Translations under genes and position numbers: made by a program
Assembly: GCF_023078275.1 (NCBI RefSeq)
Contig: NC_062978.1
Span: forward strand, 3,548,585 to 3,612,584
Origin: Leguminivora glycinivorella
Lineage: Eukaryota > Arthropoda > Insecta > Lepidoptera > Tortricidae
Direction of reading: 5' to 3'
Length of the DNA: 64,000 nt
Part shown: piece by piece, positions 1 through 10,700 of the stretch
Position numbering within the stretch: the stretch's first letter is position 1
Layout of the letters: every line of letters begins with the position of its first letter
Notes under the pieces: generated by a model
Told to the model about the DNA's origin: nothing
The model's input: only the letters and a program-made list of their open reading frames with translations
Databases searched by the model: none

Positions 1-19
1 TAGTAAGCATTATCTAGTG

Positions 20-182
20 CCGTAGCCGACTGGCATTTCTGCGACGCGAAACGAAACCAAACGCCGCGAAAGGTAGTATGGCTCTGTCGCGCTAATACGC
101 ACTAGCGATAGAGATAGATATCTACGAGCGTTTCGTTTCGTGAGCGAATCGTGAGCGTTTATGCCATTCGGCTACGCACCCT
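20..182. mobile_element. MITE-1 copy (GTAGCCGAATGGC palindromic element)
   Basis: An imperfect palindrome of about 160 bp. It opens with GTAGCCGACTGGCATTTC and closes with GCCATTCGGCTACGC, the inverse. The interior carries direct and inverted CGTGAGCGTTTCGTTTCG blocks and a GATAGAGATAGATATC core. The same element recurs at about 16142, 24902, 25055, 25366, 25767, 32976, 42127 and 44470. It has no coding capacity, so it is a non-autonomous DNA element by structure. The transposase family is not identifiable from sequence alone. Confidence 0.75.
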
Positions 183-1031
183 GGACAGATCTGGGCTTAT
201 GTCTTATGTCTTTTGGCTGACATGACGATGATGAAGCTACATAGCCTGCTTACAGTGCTTACCTGAGCGTTCGTGCGAGAGCCATGCGCCGGCGCCGGCG
301 GGGCGCGCCGCCCGCCGTGCGCTCTCACCTCTGCACCACCATCGCGCCACCACGATCTGCGGACAACACCGTTACATTGTCATTTATTTCATACTCTGTT
401 ACTCCTAAAAGGGGTAAGCAGATCATATGAGACTGCTGCAGTCTGAAGCTTTTGTGCCGGGTAGCGCATTTTTTTTTGTAAGTTGTGAAAATTCAAAATT
501 CCGCTAGGTTCAAAAATTCTCGTTAAGATATTGTATCATATCAATCGGATATATCACAAAAATGTCACGTTTGACACTAATACATCCGAACCAGTAAATT
601 ATCTTTAAGTCTAAACGCTTAACCGGCACAAGTTTGTAGTCGAACGAGATAAAACTTTACCTTAAATGTGTACAAAACACGAGAATTTAAAGTGTTATTC
701 ATTCAGTACATACATATTTCCGTTTCTTAAAATTTACTTTGTAAAATAAATGCTTACCTACTTTTCTCAGTCTCCCAGGAAAAGCGTTTTTGTAATACTG
801 TGTGCAATTTAATGGTGGTTTACTTTAAAAGCATGTGCGTTGTGTAATGGCGCCCCGGGGCCGGCGGATTCTCACGCGGCTCCATAAACATGCTCTTGCA
901 ATTTTAAATTTTTGGCATGCGGCTGCGGAATTATTCAGGAAGTTGTGTGTCGCCTTGGCACACACGTGTATGGTGTTTGTTTGGATTTATTGTAGACTCG
1001 TCTATTAAAGGCACCTTTTCAATAAATATGA
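183..1031. other. Unannotated AT-rich stretch with one GC-rich patch
   Basis: No open frame of note and no repeat family I can match elsewhere in the window. A GC-rich, partly palindromic patch lies at about 288-325 (GCCGGCGCCGGCGGGGCGCG) and a smaller one at 850-882; neither is next to a recognisable gene. Confidence 0.5.
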
Positions 1032-1185
1032 ATATTGGGGGACACCTTACACAGATCAACTTAGCCCCAAACTAAGCAAAGCTTATACTATGGGTGCTAT
1101 TTAAGCGAGCGAAGTATGTACATTACTTAAATAGATAAATACATAGGTACTTATGTATATACATGGAAAACATCCATGACTCTCC
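1032..1185 (-). mobile_element. SINE-A remnant (3' body)
   Basis: A diverged, minus-strand piece of the tRNA-derived SINE-A family. It retains the ACACAGATCAACTTAGCCCC-type tail and the GAAAACATCCATGACT block, but the tRNA-like head with its A and B boxes is missing. The best-preserved copies are at 41402 and 5600. Confidence 0.6.
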
Positions 1186-1238
1186 CGGCTCAGTGGGATC
1201 CATAAAGGATTAACTATGGGTCAACAAAAAAAAAGTTA

Positions 1239-2280
1239 AGGGCCATTTTTTTCAAAGTTGTCCCCCCACTTTTTTTTGGATTTGGAAATTTTTATGTGGT
1301 TTAATGATAAAGATAAAAGATAAAAATCATTTATTGTATAAACCATTCTACATATGGCGCCTTAACCTACGTTACAAGAACAACTTACTCTCTAAACATT
1401 TAAGGTACTAGATACTGATTACACCTAAAACCAGTTACACAAAGACAAACGCAAAAATAGATGGTGCATCAGTAGAACAAAAAAAAAATAAACAGGGATG
1501 GTGGAAGAAACATTGGCGCCTGTGTAGTGGCAACAAAAGGACGCCACTCAGCATATGCTATGATATGAGTACCACAGCGCTGGTCTTCCGTAGCGCCCCG
1601 GGTTGAGGGGTAGCTTTACCTAGGTAATGGCAAATCTATAATATTGCAGAGCACAAGAACACAGATATTGAGGGGAACAGTTGTAGTTGGAAATATGCAT
1701 ACACAAAGATACTAGTTATCGAAACAGTTAAGGGCAGGTTTATATAAATTTTGAGATACTGACGTGACGGTTAGGGTTTAACTTTTATGTACCATTATTA
1801 TTATGTATAAAAGATATATTAAAATAATATTTAATTATAATTGAAACTGTATATTTTGGTTTAATGAGGCAATAGAAAATACGTATAATATTATATTAAT
1901 AAGAATCCACGGAACGCAGCGAGCACGGCATCTGCAGACTAAAAAGATATTTTTTTTTAAATTTTAATTTAAAAGTGAATATAGACGTGGCATTACGAAT
2001 AGGAGGAGGTATGTCGATACTCAGAATCGCGAGCTCTTTAATTCTAATAGGAGAAAAAAAGTGTCCCAGGATTTTTCCCCATTCCGTTACCATTTTTTCA
2101 TACATTTTGTATGACGGTAACGGAATGGAGGGTTCGAAAAAATGTATGGATATCTTGGGACATTTTTTTTCTTCTATCAGGATCGAAAGACCTCGCGATT
2201 CTGAGTATTAATCGCGTAAAAAATACCCATGTTACAAAAAAAGTGGGGTGGACAACTTTGAAAAAAAAATGGCCCTTAAA
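1239..2280. mobile_element. MITE-2 palindrome, split by a 0.7-kb insertion
   Basis: The terminus GGGCCATTTTTTTCAAAG (1248 onward) faces its inverse CTTTGAAAAAAAAATGGCCC near 2257-2276. The right part (about 2008-2280) holds the palindrome centre around ATGACGGTAACGGAATGG. The left piece stops at about 1300 after GGATTTGGAAATTTTTATGT. The matching sequence resumes at about 2013 with ACTCAGAATCGCGAGC. The near-intact copy at 59281-59605 shows what is normally contiguous, so about 700 bp is an insertion. Confidence 0.7.
1301..2007 (-). mobile_element. Insertion inside MITE-2, probable non-LTR retrotransposon 3' end
   Basis: Begins with AAAGATAAAAGATAAAAATC followed by ATTTATTGTATA. Read on the minus strand this is an AATAAA-like motif followed by a short (ATCTTTT)-type repeat, which is typical of insect non-LTR 3' ends. 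No coding frame is visible. Identity is inferred only from this tail and from the disruption of the flanking palindrome; the right boundary is approximate. Confidence 0.4.
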
Positions 2281-2689
2281 GACAAGTCGCTTGGTGACAG
2301 ATCCACTGATTGGTTAACCGACAAATGTAACTACTCGGATATGTCCAAATTATTTTTTTACGTTCTTTTAAATGCCTAAAAGTACAGATCTTTATAGACA
2401 CGCCTATTTATTTAGGCTAACGGCATAATCTCCGCGTCTGTTTACCTATCCTGTTTTGAATCCAGACGGATAGATTAAATTTCAACATGATAATCCACGT
2501 TTTTACCCACAGACCACCTCAACTACTAGACAGAGCATTAAAAAGCCAACTCAAAGTCATCACACATAAAATTATGATTTATTTCATCTAATGTGTGACT
2601 TATGTCATCATATCATGGCCACCGCTTGAGCCAGTTGTGTAAATTTTTACAACCAGCACTCGTGTACTTTTGGAATTTTTTTAATACAT

Positions 2690-2817
2690 TACAAGTACAG
2701 AAGGCTCACTGTCAACGGATTGCACGCGAGCAGCATACATTGAGTTCTCTTCAAATTGTATGGGGCTGCGAACGCGGCGGCCGGATGTATAAAAGAAGAG
2801 GGATGTAAGCCGCCACT
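2690..2817 (+). repeat. Interspersed repeat family E
   Basis: Opens with AGTACAGAAGGCTCACTG and contains CACGCGAGCAGC. Related copies are at 23895-24110 (plus) and, inverted, at about 32195-32310. No coding potential and no terminal repeats are evident. Confidence 0.5.
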
Positions 2818-2855
2818 GATATTTTAAAAAAAAAACAGGGTTGTGGTAACGGTGT

Positions 2856-3030
2856 ACAGATGTAGTGCAAAAAGGTTTTCCTTCGTACTTTTCCGGAAAC
2901 GTTCGTATTTGTAACGATAGTCCAGACAGTGTCAGTACGTTTTGTAGGTACTGAGACTGATTGAAATAGCATGACATGTTCGTACTTTTCCGTAAAAATA
3001 CGAAGGAAAATCTTTTCGCACTACATCTGT
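2856..3030. mobile_element. Hairpin MITE, about 175 bp
   Basis: The left end ACAGATGTAGTGCAAAAAGG is the near inverse of the right end TTTTCGCACTACATCTGT. Inner arms (TTTTCCTTCGTACTTTTCCG and its inverse) continue the pairing for about 50 bp, leaving a loop near 2910-2970. The flanks read TGTA at the left and TGTAAG at the right, compatible with a TA target duplication. Confidence 0.65.
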
Positions 3031-4411
3031 AAGATGCTACTCAATGTGCTGCTCAAATTGTGGTATTTTACCAATAGAATAGTATAACAAATATCTTTTT
3101 CTCAAACATGCAATGAAATATTGTCTTTACGTTCCTTAAAATGGGCTGGGAAGTATCGCTTTTTAGGCGCAACAACTCGAGAGGACTGTAAAGGGATTTC
3201 ATATTATTTTTTAGGCCTAGGCCTGCAAAGTAACTTTTTTTTATAAAATATTTTCCTTTAGAGCATTTTTTTTTTATTTCATTGTATGTTTGAGAAAAGC
3301 ACTATACATGCCTCGGCGTGAAAACGCACTCCCGGCCTCGTATCCCTATCCCTATATACCCACTTGGCCGGAAATCCTCATTTTCCCGGCCTCTGATGTA
3401 ATGTACTATTGTGCTCTTTTTAGCTCTTCGTAAGCGATTCATGCGGTGTCTGTGTTAGTCTGTGTTTTTACCGCACCCCCGTTAGGACCCGGCTTCCTAC
3501 GGCTCAAGTGGATTTCCCTTTTCCTACCTGTTTTATTTTCAATATCGATCTCTTTAAAGTCAATTTACATGGAAACTTTGACTGTACGAAGTAACATTCC
3601 AAATATATGTATGCACTACCTTATTGTCATTGTCTTATTGACGTATATAAATATTGTTGACATGTTGACTATGTTGTAAAGATGTTTGCGTATAATTATA
3701 TTAACAATTCACCATCGGTATCGCACTTATAGATGATGGCTTGTCCTTGTTTAAATCCATTTACAATATTAGAATTGAATGAACAACGTGTATGAACGTA
3801 CAGTCGGCAACAAAAGTTGTGGATCAAATAACGCTCCAAAAGACTACCATTCCGAAAAAAATGTGTGCATTGTGTGTCTGTACGCAATGCACGGACGAAA
3901 AGTTTCCAAAGTTGCAGAACTTTCGGCCAGGTTTCACTAGCCGTGGTCGCGGAAGACTGACGTCCCAGCGAAATGTCAAACGTTGGGTAAAAGGTAATAA
4001 TGTTATTTTATCGCGTTCGATCCGTGTGTCTTTAAAAAATGTCACTATGCAAAGTTTAAACGGTACTTTTCTAATCTACTTTAAAATATTCACAATGTCA
4101 GATACTTTTTACGTCGTTTCATCCGCCGCTATAGATACTGACTGTACACGTACAGTACATGTGTGTATAAGGCTCCCACGCGGGGAGGGAGGCTCCCCAT
4201 CAAGTGTTCATTTTCAATTTCCGTTTAAGTATAATTGAATCAGACAAAAGGATGCTCGTATCCGTTGGCAAATAAAACATTTTTGTGTTTGTTTAACATT
4301 TATACTTCGTTTCTCATCTATCCGATGGCGATTCAATAAATAATGTAATAATGGAACCGGTAACTATGAATTTGAATTCCATTTCCAGTTCCTGTATGAA
4401 TTGTACTTTTT
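3031..4411. other. Unannotated stretch
   Basis: No repeat or gene recognised. A 148-codon open frame at 3792-4238 has no recognisable domain, no supporting start context and sits in ordinary AT-rich sequence, so I do not call it as a gene. Confidence 0.5.
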
Positions 4412-5051
4412 CCCCTCACTATACTTCGTTTCTTTTAAGATTAGAACTATCTGTCAAACGGGTAAACAAAGAAGCAGTGGTCGTAGACCTTCCTTCTTCG
4501 ATTTCGGCCGATACCACTGATTATAAGTTATAAGTTCCAAGAAATCAGTGGTATCGGCCGAAATCGAAGAAGGAAGGTCTACGACCACTGCTTCTTTGTT
4601 TACCCGTTTGACAGATAATTCTAATCTTAAAAGAAACGAAGTATAGCTCGGAAACACGTGTTTTGTCCTTTAATACCAGCGGGTAAAAACGCATTTTATC
4701 CACTAGTGGGTAAAGTAATTTGACCTTGAATAAAGTCAAATTAACTGCTTTAAAATTGATAAAAGTAGGTGAAACTAGTAATAAAGATGATTTAAACCTG
4801 TGGAACTACTGGAAGCAGTGATAAACGCATTTTTTGCGTCGCTATAGTGAGGGGAAAAGTTTTGTGTTACACTCGGGTGCAAATGTATTTTACTTCTCGT
4901 GTGTTAAAAAACTCGCAAGTTCAGGATTCTATTCTCGAACCACTCGCATCGCTCGTGGTTCAACTATAGAATCCTTTCACTTGCTCGTTTTTCAATTCCA
5001 CACTCGGCGTTAAAATACAACTTTGCCCCCTTGTATAACAAATAACTATTA
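4412..5051. mobile_element. MITE-3 copy (CCCCTCACTA element) with nested hairpin
   Basis: Starts CCCCTCACTA. Mid-element it carries the inverse TAGTGAGGGGAAAA near 4842-4858. It continues through a second palindromic section (GTGTTAAAAAACTCGC and its partner near CTCGTTTTTCAATTCC) to TTGTATAACAAATAACTATT. Copies at 43660-44080 and 47352-47745 share the whole span. This copy is interrupted at 4422-4643 by a separate hairpin element. Confidence 0.75.
4422..4643. mobile_element. 222-bp hairpin element, TA target duplication
   Basis: Two 100-bp arms (4422-4521 and 4544-4643) are complementary with a single mismatch that I can find, separated by a 22-nt loop. It begins TACTTCGTTTC and ends GAAACGAAGTA. 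TA flanks it at 4420-4421 and 4644-4645. The uninterrupted MITE-3 copy at 47352 reads CCCCTCACTAGCTCGG, so the TA was duplicated on insertion. The TA duplication fits a Tc1/mariner-mobilised MITE (inference). Confidence 0.85.
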
Positions 5052-5276
5052 ATACATTGTTACGTAGAAATTGTAGTAGTAGTACTTAAGTGTTTAAAAC
5101 TGGGTCCTACTAAGTTCATACTAAGAATCGTACCTCTTTTTTTTTAGCGCCACCTATTTAATACTATCATAACTACACTGATGATGCCTACAATTTTTTT
5201 TTTCAAAATGTGTATTGACGTGACCTCATGGTATTAAAATAAAGAAGCGTGTCATTTGTTTTTATAAAAAATAAAA

Positions 5277-5435
5277 ACACGCAAAATTATTTTTTCCAAA
5301 ATATGATTTTTGCCACTTCCAGGCTGCGAAACAGCGCCATCTAGTTTTAAGCCTAAAAGGCCTATCCATTTCAGGGGTACGCTTTTTGTATGGTCTTTGT
5401 GCCGTGTTATATGGTCCTTGCTTAATAGGTATTGA
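5277..5435 (+). repeat. Interspersed repeat family F
   Basis: Shares GCCACTTCCAGGCTGCGAAA and CAGCGCCATCTAGTTTTAAG with a copy at 40605-40765. No coding capacity seen. Confidence 0.55.
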
Positions 5436-5476
5436 TATGTTGAAGTGTTTAAAGGTCCTATGGAGAACTAGAGCTG

Positions 5477-5595
5477 ATGCGCTGGTAGCCTAGCGGTAAG
5501 AGCGAGCCACTTTTAAATCTTTCAATCCGGAGGTCGCGGCTTCGAAATAGCCGCCGCGAGCACTCATATCACACCAGAATCAAGCAACATAAGTA
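5477..5595 (+). mobile_element. SINE-B head (tRNA-derived), degraded
   Basis: GCTGGTAGCCTAGCGGTAAG is an RNA polymerase III A-box-like start. GGAGGTCGCGGCTTCGAAAT is the eroded B-box region; the better copy at 44321 reads GGTTCGAACCCC. The SINE body is absent. Confidence 0.6.
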
Positions 5596-5599
5596 AGGT

Positions 5600-5864
5600 A
5601 AATAAATAAATAATAAATAAATATTATAGGACATTCTTACACAGATTGACTGAGTCCCACGGTAAGCTCAAGAAGGCTTATTTGTGTTGCAGGTACTCAG
5701 ACAACGATATATATAATATATAAATACTTATATACATAGAAAACATCCATGACTCAGGAACAAATATCTGTGCTCATCACACAAATAAATGCCCTTACCA
5801 GGATTCGAACCCGGGACCGCGGCGTAGCAGGCAGGGTCACTACCGACTGCGCCAGACCGGTCGT
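5600..5864 (-). mobile_element. SINE-A copy, near full length
   Basis: On the minus strand it begins GACCGGTCTGGCGCAGTCGG (A box) and has GGGTTCGAATCC-type B-box sequence. Then follow the GATGAGCACAGATATTTGTT body and a tail ending in AT-rich (AATAAATA) repeats. The tRNA-like head marks it as an RNA polymerase III-derived retroelement that needs a partner non-LTR element to move. Confidence 0.8.
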
Positions 5865-5925
5865 CGTGGTAAAGTTAAATTGACAAATATTGATTAGAAA
5901 TATGTTGCCAATAGCGGCATAAAAA

Positions 5926-6335
5926 ATCCGGCTAAGTGCGAATCGGACTTGCCCACCGAGGGTTCCGTATCCGTACAAACTTTCAAAAAATTTCATGTTG
6001 TTCATATAACTCTAACATAGGTACTAAATGAGCATTATTGTGTATAGCGCCATCTCTCGGTGAATTCGCCAACTAATTTGAGCGACTTGTATAGTATGTT
6101 GGTTTTTTATGGATGATTCTTTATAATGTTAACCGATTTCGACAGTTTCAACTTTATTTAAAAGAGAATATTTTACATAAAATCTCGTATTAAGCTGAAG
6201 TACGATATTCATCCGCAAGGGTGGTTAAATTGAAAGTTTACCTATAAATCTGAAAAGTTTTTAGACAATTAGAAAAAAGTTTTCTAGATACATACACGGT
6301 TTTATTTTTCCTGTAATATTTAAGATAAAACCAAT
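5926..6335. repeat. Older repeat G, left part (split by BEL element)
   Basis: Begins AAAAATCCGGCTAAGTGCGA, continues ACCGAGGGTTCCGTAT, and runs to the CCAAT target site. Its other half resumes at 15284 and ends with GGTACGGAACCCTAAAAA near 15697. Together the halves make about 0.8 kb, a repeat type I associate with lepidopteran genomes. Confidence 0.6.
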
Positions 6336-7747
6336 TGTTGCAGACCGCGTCCGCAAAGCTTCCTATCGACGGCTCGAAGTGGAGAGAATGTGCTGGAGCT
6401 CGTGCGACTCACTCTTTCGTCCCGGGCCTGTACCTTGAGCTTCGATGTCGTCCTCAGCAATCAACCGTACCGATTATGATTTTGGATTAAACTAACTAAA
6501 AAACGAATCAAATCAAATGGTTTATATTTACAAAAATCAACGACTCTAATTTTAACGCGGTTATAAAAATACTCCTAAGCTAATATCCTAACTTGATCCT
6601 AACGAAACGCTCGGTACGGACGATACGTCGCGATGCTGTCGTTTTCTGCTGCTGCCGCTACCCGTCGTGGAGGGTGGCTGGCTGCTGGCTGTAGGCTGCT
6701 AGCTGCTGGCTGTAGGCTGCTGGCTGCTGGCTGTAGGCTGCTTGTAGTAGGCTGCTGGCTGCTGGTTTTCCTTGGAGGCTGCTGGTTCTTCTTGTTCCGG
6801 TCGAATTCGAATGTCCCATACCGAGCGATCGTTCCTTTTATACCCCTTTTCAGAATGCGCCTACGCTTCACGGAAAGAAACATTTCAATTTATTCGCCCA
6901 ATCACGACTCGGCTGAGCGCGAGGCTCCGTGCGATAGAGAGGTAAATAATTGCGCCCGATAGGCGACGGATGGCGCGTCGTGATTGGTCGAACGCGTTAC
7001 GGCGCTCGATTACGTGAATTTAACGCTATCATTTTTCGTTCAAATCCTAATTACTTATAAACTAATTAGGCTATCGCTTCGAAATTACGTAACAATGCAC
7101 CTGACACTAGGGTCATTCACCTCGAGTGGAATGCACCTGCGTTTGTTTACGTTTTTACACAATAGAAGAGGTGATTAGCCGTCCGGGCCATACAATAGAC
7201 TGGTTTCTCAGCTTGCCTTGAGCTCCATTGTTATCGATAACGGCATATTACTATGGAAATGTAGGTTATCGTGTTACGTAAGTTCCCAGCTACGTTTTAA
7301 AACTATTTACATCTTCATATGTCTTATAGTTATCGAGTTATTGGCTTGGATTCGAGTAATCCTAAGGCAATTTTCGGGTGAAAGGAAAATGATTTCGGAA
7401 CTTTAAGGAAATATTTTTAGCCAGTCAGAGGAGAGTTCGGTTTTCTCGCTCTAAGCCTCTCACGTTAGTGCTTATTGGCTATTAATCGTAGTCCAATGGA
7501 CAGTCTGAGTTTAGATTGAACTTTGGACTCGGTTTCCGCGACTTGGGAAGGAAGGAATATGGGAATTGCCTGCTATCGAATACATCACATATGAGTCTTA
7601 TTATCATACTTAATAATCGGAATTGACAAAATTAACTTAACTAACGCAGTTCTACCCGTTTCCTACCTACGAAATAATCTTTATTACGAATACAGTCTTA
7701 ATCGAATTCTTATGCTATTTTACATATATTTCGACGCGTCGCTAACA
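6336..7747 (-). repeat. 3' LTR of the BEL/Pao element
   Basis: 1412 bp, starting TGTTGCAGACC and ending TCGCTAACA on the plus strand. It is identical to the 5' LTR except at 7729 by eye. It contains three tandem 21-bp units at 6680-6742 (GCTGCTGGCTGTAGGCTGCT core), followed by a variant. The polyprotein stop codon (7742-7744) lies inside this LTR. Confidence 0.95.
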
Positions 7748-10700
7748 TTTTGTCCCCGCAGTCGAAGACTCCTGGTGCATGGGTTGCGACGCGATGACCG
7801 CCAGCCTGCAGCTGGGCCTGCGTAGCGTCCCGTGTCTCGTTCTGATGTCAGCGGAGCGGACCCGTCCATCGGGTCCCGGGTAGGTAGTCTCGACGACGCC
7901 TCGGGGCCACACGCTGCGTGGACCATTGGGTTCAGCGACGATGACCACATCGCCTGGTTGAAGTTGCCGCCCTCCGTCGTGGGACGACTTCCTCGGTGCC
8001 AGTAGAGGAAAGTACTCTTTGGTCCAGCGCCGCCAAAAGTGGTCGGCAAGCGCTTGGGCCATCTTCCATTGCTTCTTTTCGTTCTCGTCGTAAACGCCAA
8101 TCATCGGTAGGTTAGCGTTATGAAGAAGTAGAAAGTGTGCTGGAGTCAAACTTTCTTCGGAGTCTGGATCGACGTTGACATGTGTAAGTGGTCGTCGGTT
8201 GACGATATTCTCTATCTCGGCGAGTAGAGTTTCGAAAACTTCGGGTTTCGGTGCTCGTTCGTTGAAAGTGTAGGACATCGCTATCTTAACTGTCCTTATC
8301 ATTCGCTCCCACGCGCCCCCGGCCGAAGGATTGCCGGGTGGGATGAATTTCCACTCCATTCGGTTCTGAGTGGCGTAAGTTTGCAGTACAGGCAGCCATT
8401 GCCGGTACGCCTCACGTAGTTCCGTCGCCGCCGCCCTGAAGCACGTCGCGTTATCGCTGTACATCGTCCTGGGCCATCCTCTTCTCGCGGCGAATCTTCG
8501 TAGTGATAGTAGCGCGCTGTCGGTTGAAAGACTGTGCACGCTTTCAAGGTGAATAGCGCGCGTCACTAGGCACGTGTATAGACACACCCAGCGTTTTTCT
8601 CTGCGCCGTCCGATCGTGACGAACATCGGTCCCATGTAGTCTTGTGCGGTGTGAGTGAAGGGACGTTGATACGCCTGTAGTCGCTCGGGCGGGAGATCGC
8701 CTAAGGGCTGCGCTCTCGGTGTTGCTCGTCGTAGTGTGCATAGCGCGCAGTTTCGAGCTACAGACTTCACGGTCGGCCGCAGATGTAGTATCCAATATTC
8801 TTGTCGCAGTTCGTTGATTACTGCTTCGTTGTGAATGTGCGCTGATCGTCGGTGAGCTCGCAGGATGAGTAGACGGGTGAACGGCTCGCGGCCATCCAGT
8901 ATTATCGGTTGTAGCGCGGTGTACAATACTGGAGCGCTGCCCAGCCTCGTCTTCATGCGTAACACGCCGTCATCGCCTAGCTCGGGTGCCAGGTCGTATA
9001 ATCGCGATTTGCGATCGATGAGCCTATTCTGGCTTAAGGCTCGAAGCTCTTCGGGAAAGCTTCGTCGTTGACTGTATTGCAACCACATGTGTTCTGCCTT
9101 TCTCAAATGTCTGACTTGTAGCTGCAAGGCTTTATTCTTCGTTCTCATTTTCTCGATGAATAGCAAGACGTTCGCTGTCGCGTTCAACAGTCTGTCGTAA
9201 CTGCTAAACCGTCTCACGTCTGGCAGTACGCTCGAAGGGTCTGGCTTCGCTGAGATGATCGCCAGTGATGTCGCGGTTGACGGCCTCGCCTTCCTCTCAG
9301 GCAGGTCGTCTGTTCGATTCGATGTGTGACTAGGCCATGATGTCTCGGGTCCATAGAGAAAGCGCGGTCCTTCGTACCACTCGTCCTCGATGCGCACGCT
9401 CTGCGCTGGTTGACATCTCGTCGCTCGATCTGCGGGGTTCTGAGCGGTTGGTACATACCTCCACGCGTCTCTATCTGTTTTCTCGGCGATCTCCGCAAGT
9501 CGGTGTGACACGTACGGACGATAGTTTCGCGCGTCATCGCGAACCCATCCGAGAACAACCATGGAATCTGTCCAATACGTCACCTTTGTCACAGGATAAC
9601 GCTGCTCGCGTAAAATTGTCTCCGCCAGCCGCACGCCGACGACTGCTGCGGTTAATTCGAGCCTGGGAACTGTCATTACCTTTAGCGGGCAAACTCGGCT
9701 TTTCGCTATAGCTAAGCTCACTTGCGTTTCCTCCTCGTCGTTCGATACTCGCCAATAGGCCGCCGCGCTGTAGGCCTCGGTCGATGCATCACTGAAAATA
9801 TGCAGTTCTCTTCTAACTGCACCGGTGGGCGTGGCGTATCGTCGGGGTATTCGCAGCGCGGACACGTCGCTCAGTGCCCTCAGCCACCGGAAAAAGTCCT
9901 CCGCTTCCTCCGCCGGCAGCCGCTCGTCCCAGTCCGTGCCCTTTGTCCACACACGTTGGAATATGATCTTAGCGCTTATCATATACTGCGCTATGAGGCC
10001 TAATGGGTCGTAAACTGACATTACGGCACTCAAAAGTTCCCTTTTAGTGGGCGATCGCTCGTACCTTTTCACGTCGTCTGGCACTCGTAGCATTTTCGTG
10101 TTGTACCCCAGCGTATCCGTCTCTGGGTCCCACGTCATTCCGAGGACGGTCTGTTGCTTTTCTCCGAGATGAGAAGGTCCCGTCGCTCGCTCCTCCGGAT
10201 CGATGTTTCGCATTAACAACTCGCTGTTGCTAGCGTAGCTGCGCAGCCGAAAGCTAGCCTCCGCGTGTGCTAGTCTCACCTGTGTCGCTGTTGATATGAG
10301 TTCCCGTTCTGTCTCATATGATGCCACATAATCGTCCATGTAGTGATTATTATGGATATCGTAGACCGCGTCCGGATAGCGATCCTTGTTGTCCGTCGCA
10401 TTCCTATTCCGCACCGAGTGTGCGAGAAAAGGAGAAGAGATGTTACCGAAACATACCCGGTTTAGCTGGTACGTCCACGGTGTCACGTCACGCCGCGATC
10501 CCCTCCAGATGAAGAGCTGACTATGCCGATCCTCTCTTCGCAGCTGTATTTGAAGGAACATTTCCTGTATGTCCGCGGTGACGGCGAATTCCCACTCACG
10601 GAATCGAAGTAGTATCCCCAGCAGGCTCTGTAGTAAATCCGGTCCCGCGAGGATGAAATCGTTCAATGCACATCCCTGACTTTTCGCGGCGCAATCGAAT

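Noticed and set aside
3792..4238. 148-codon open frame on the plus strand
   Set aside because: No recognisable domain, no splice or promoter context, unremarkable composition; compatible with chance in 64 kb.
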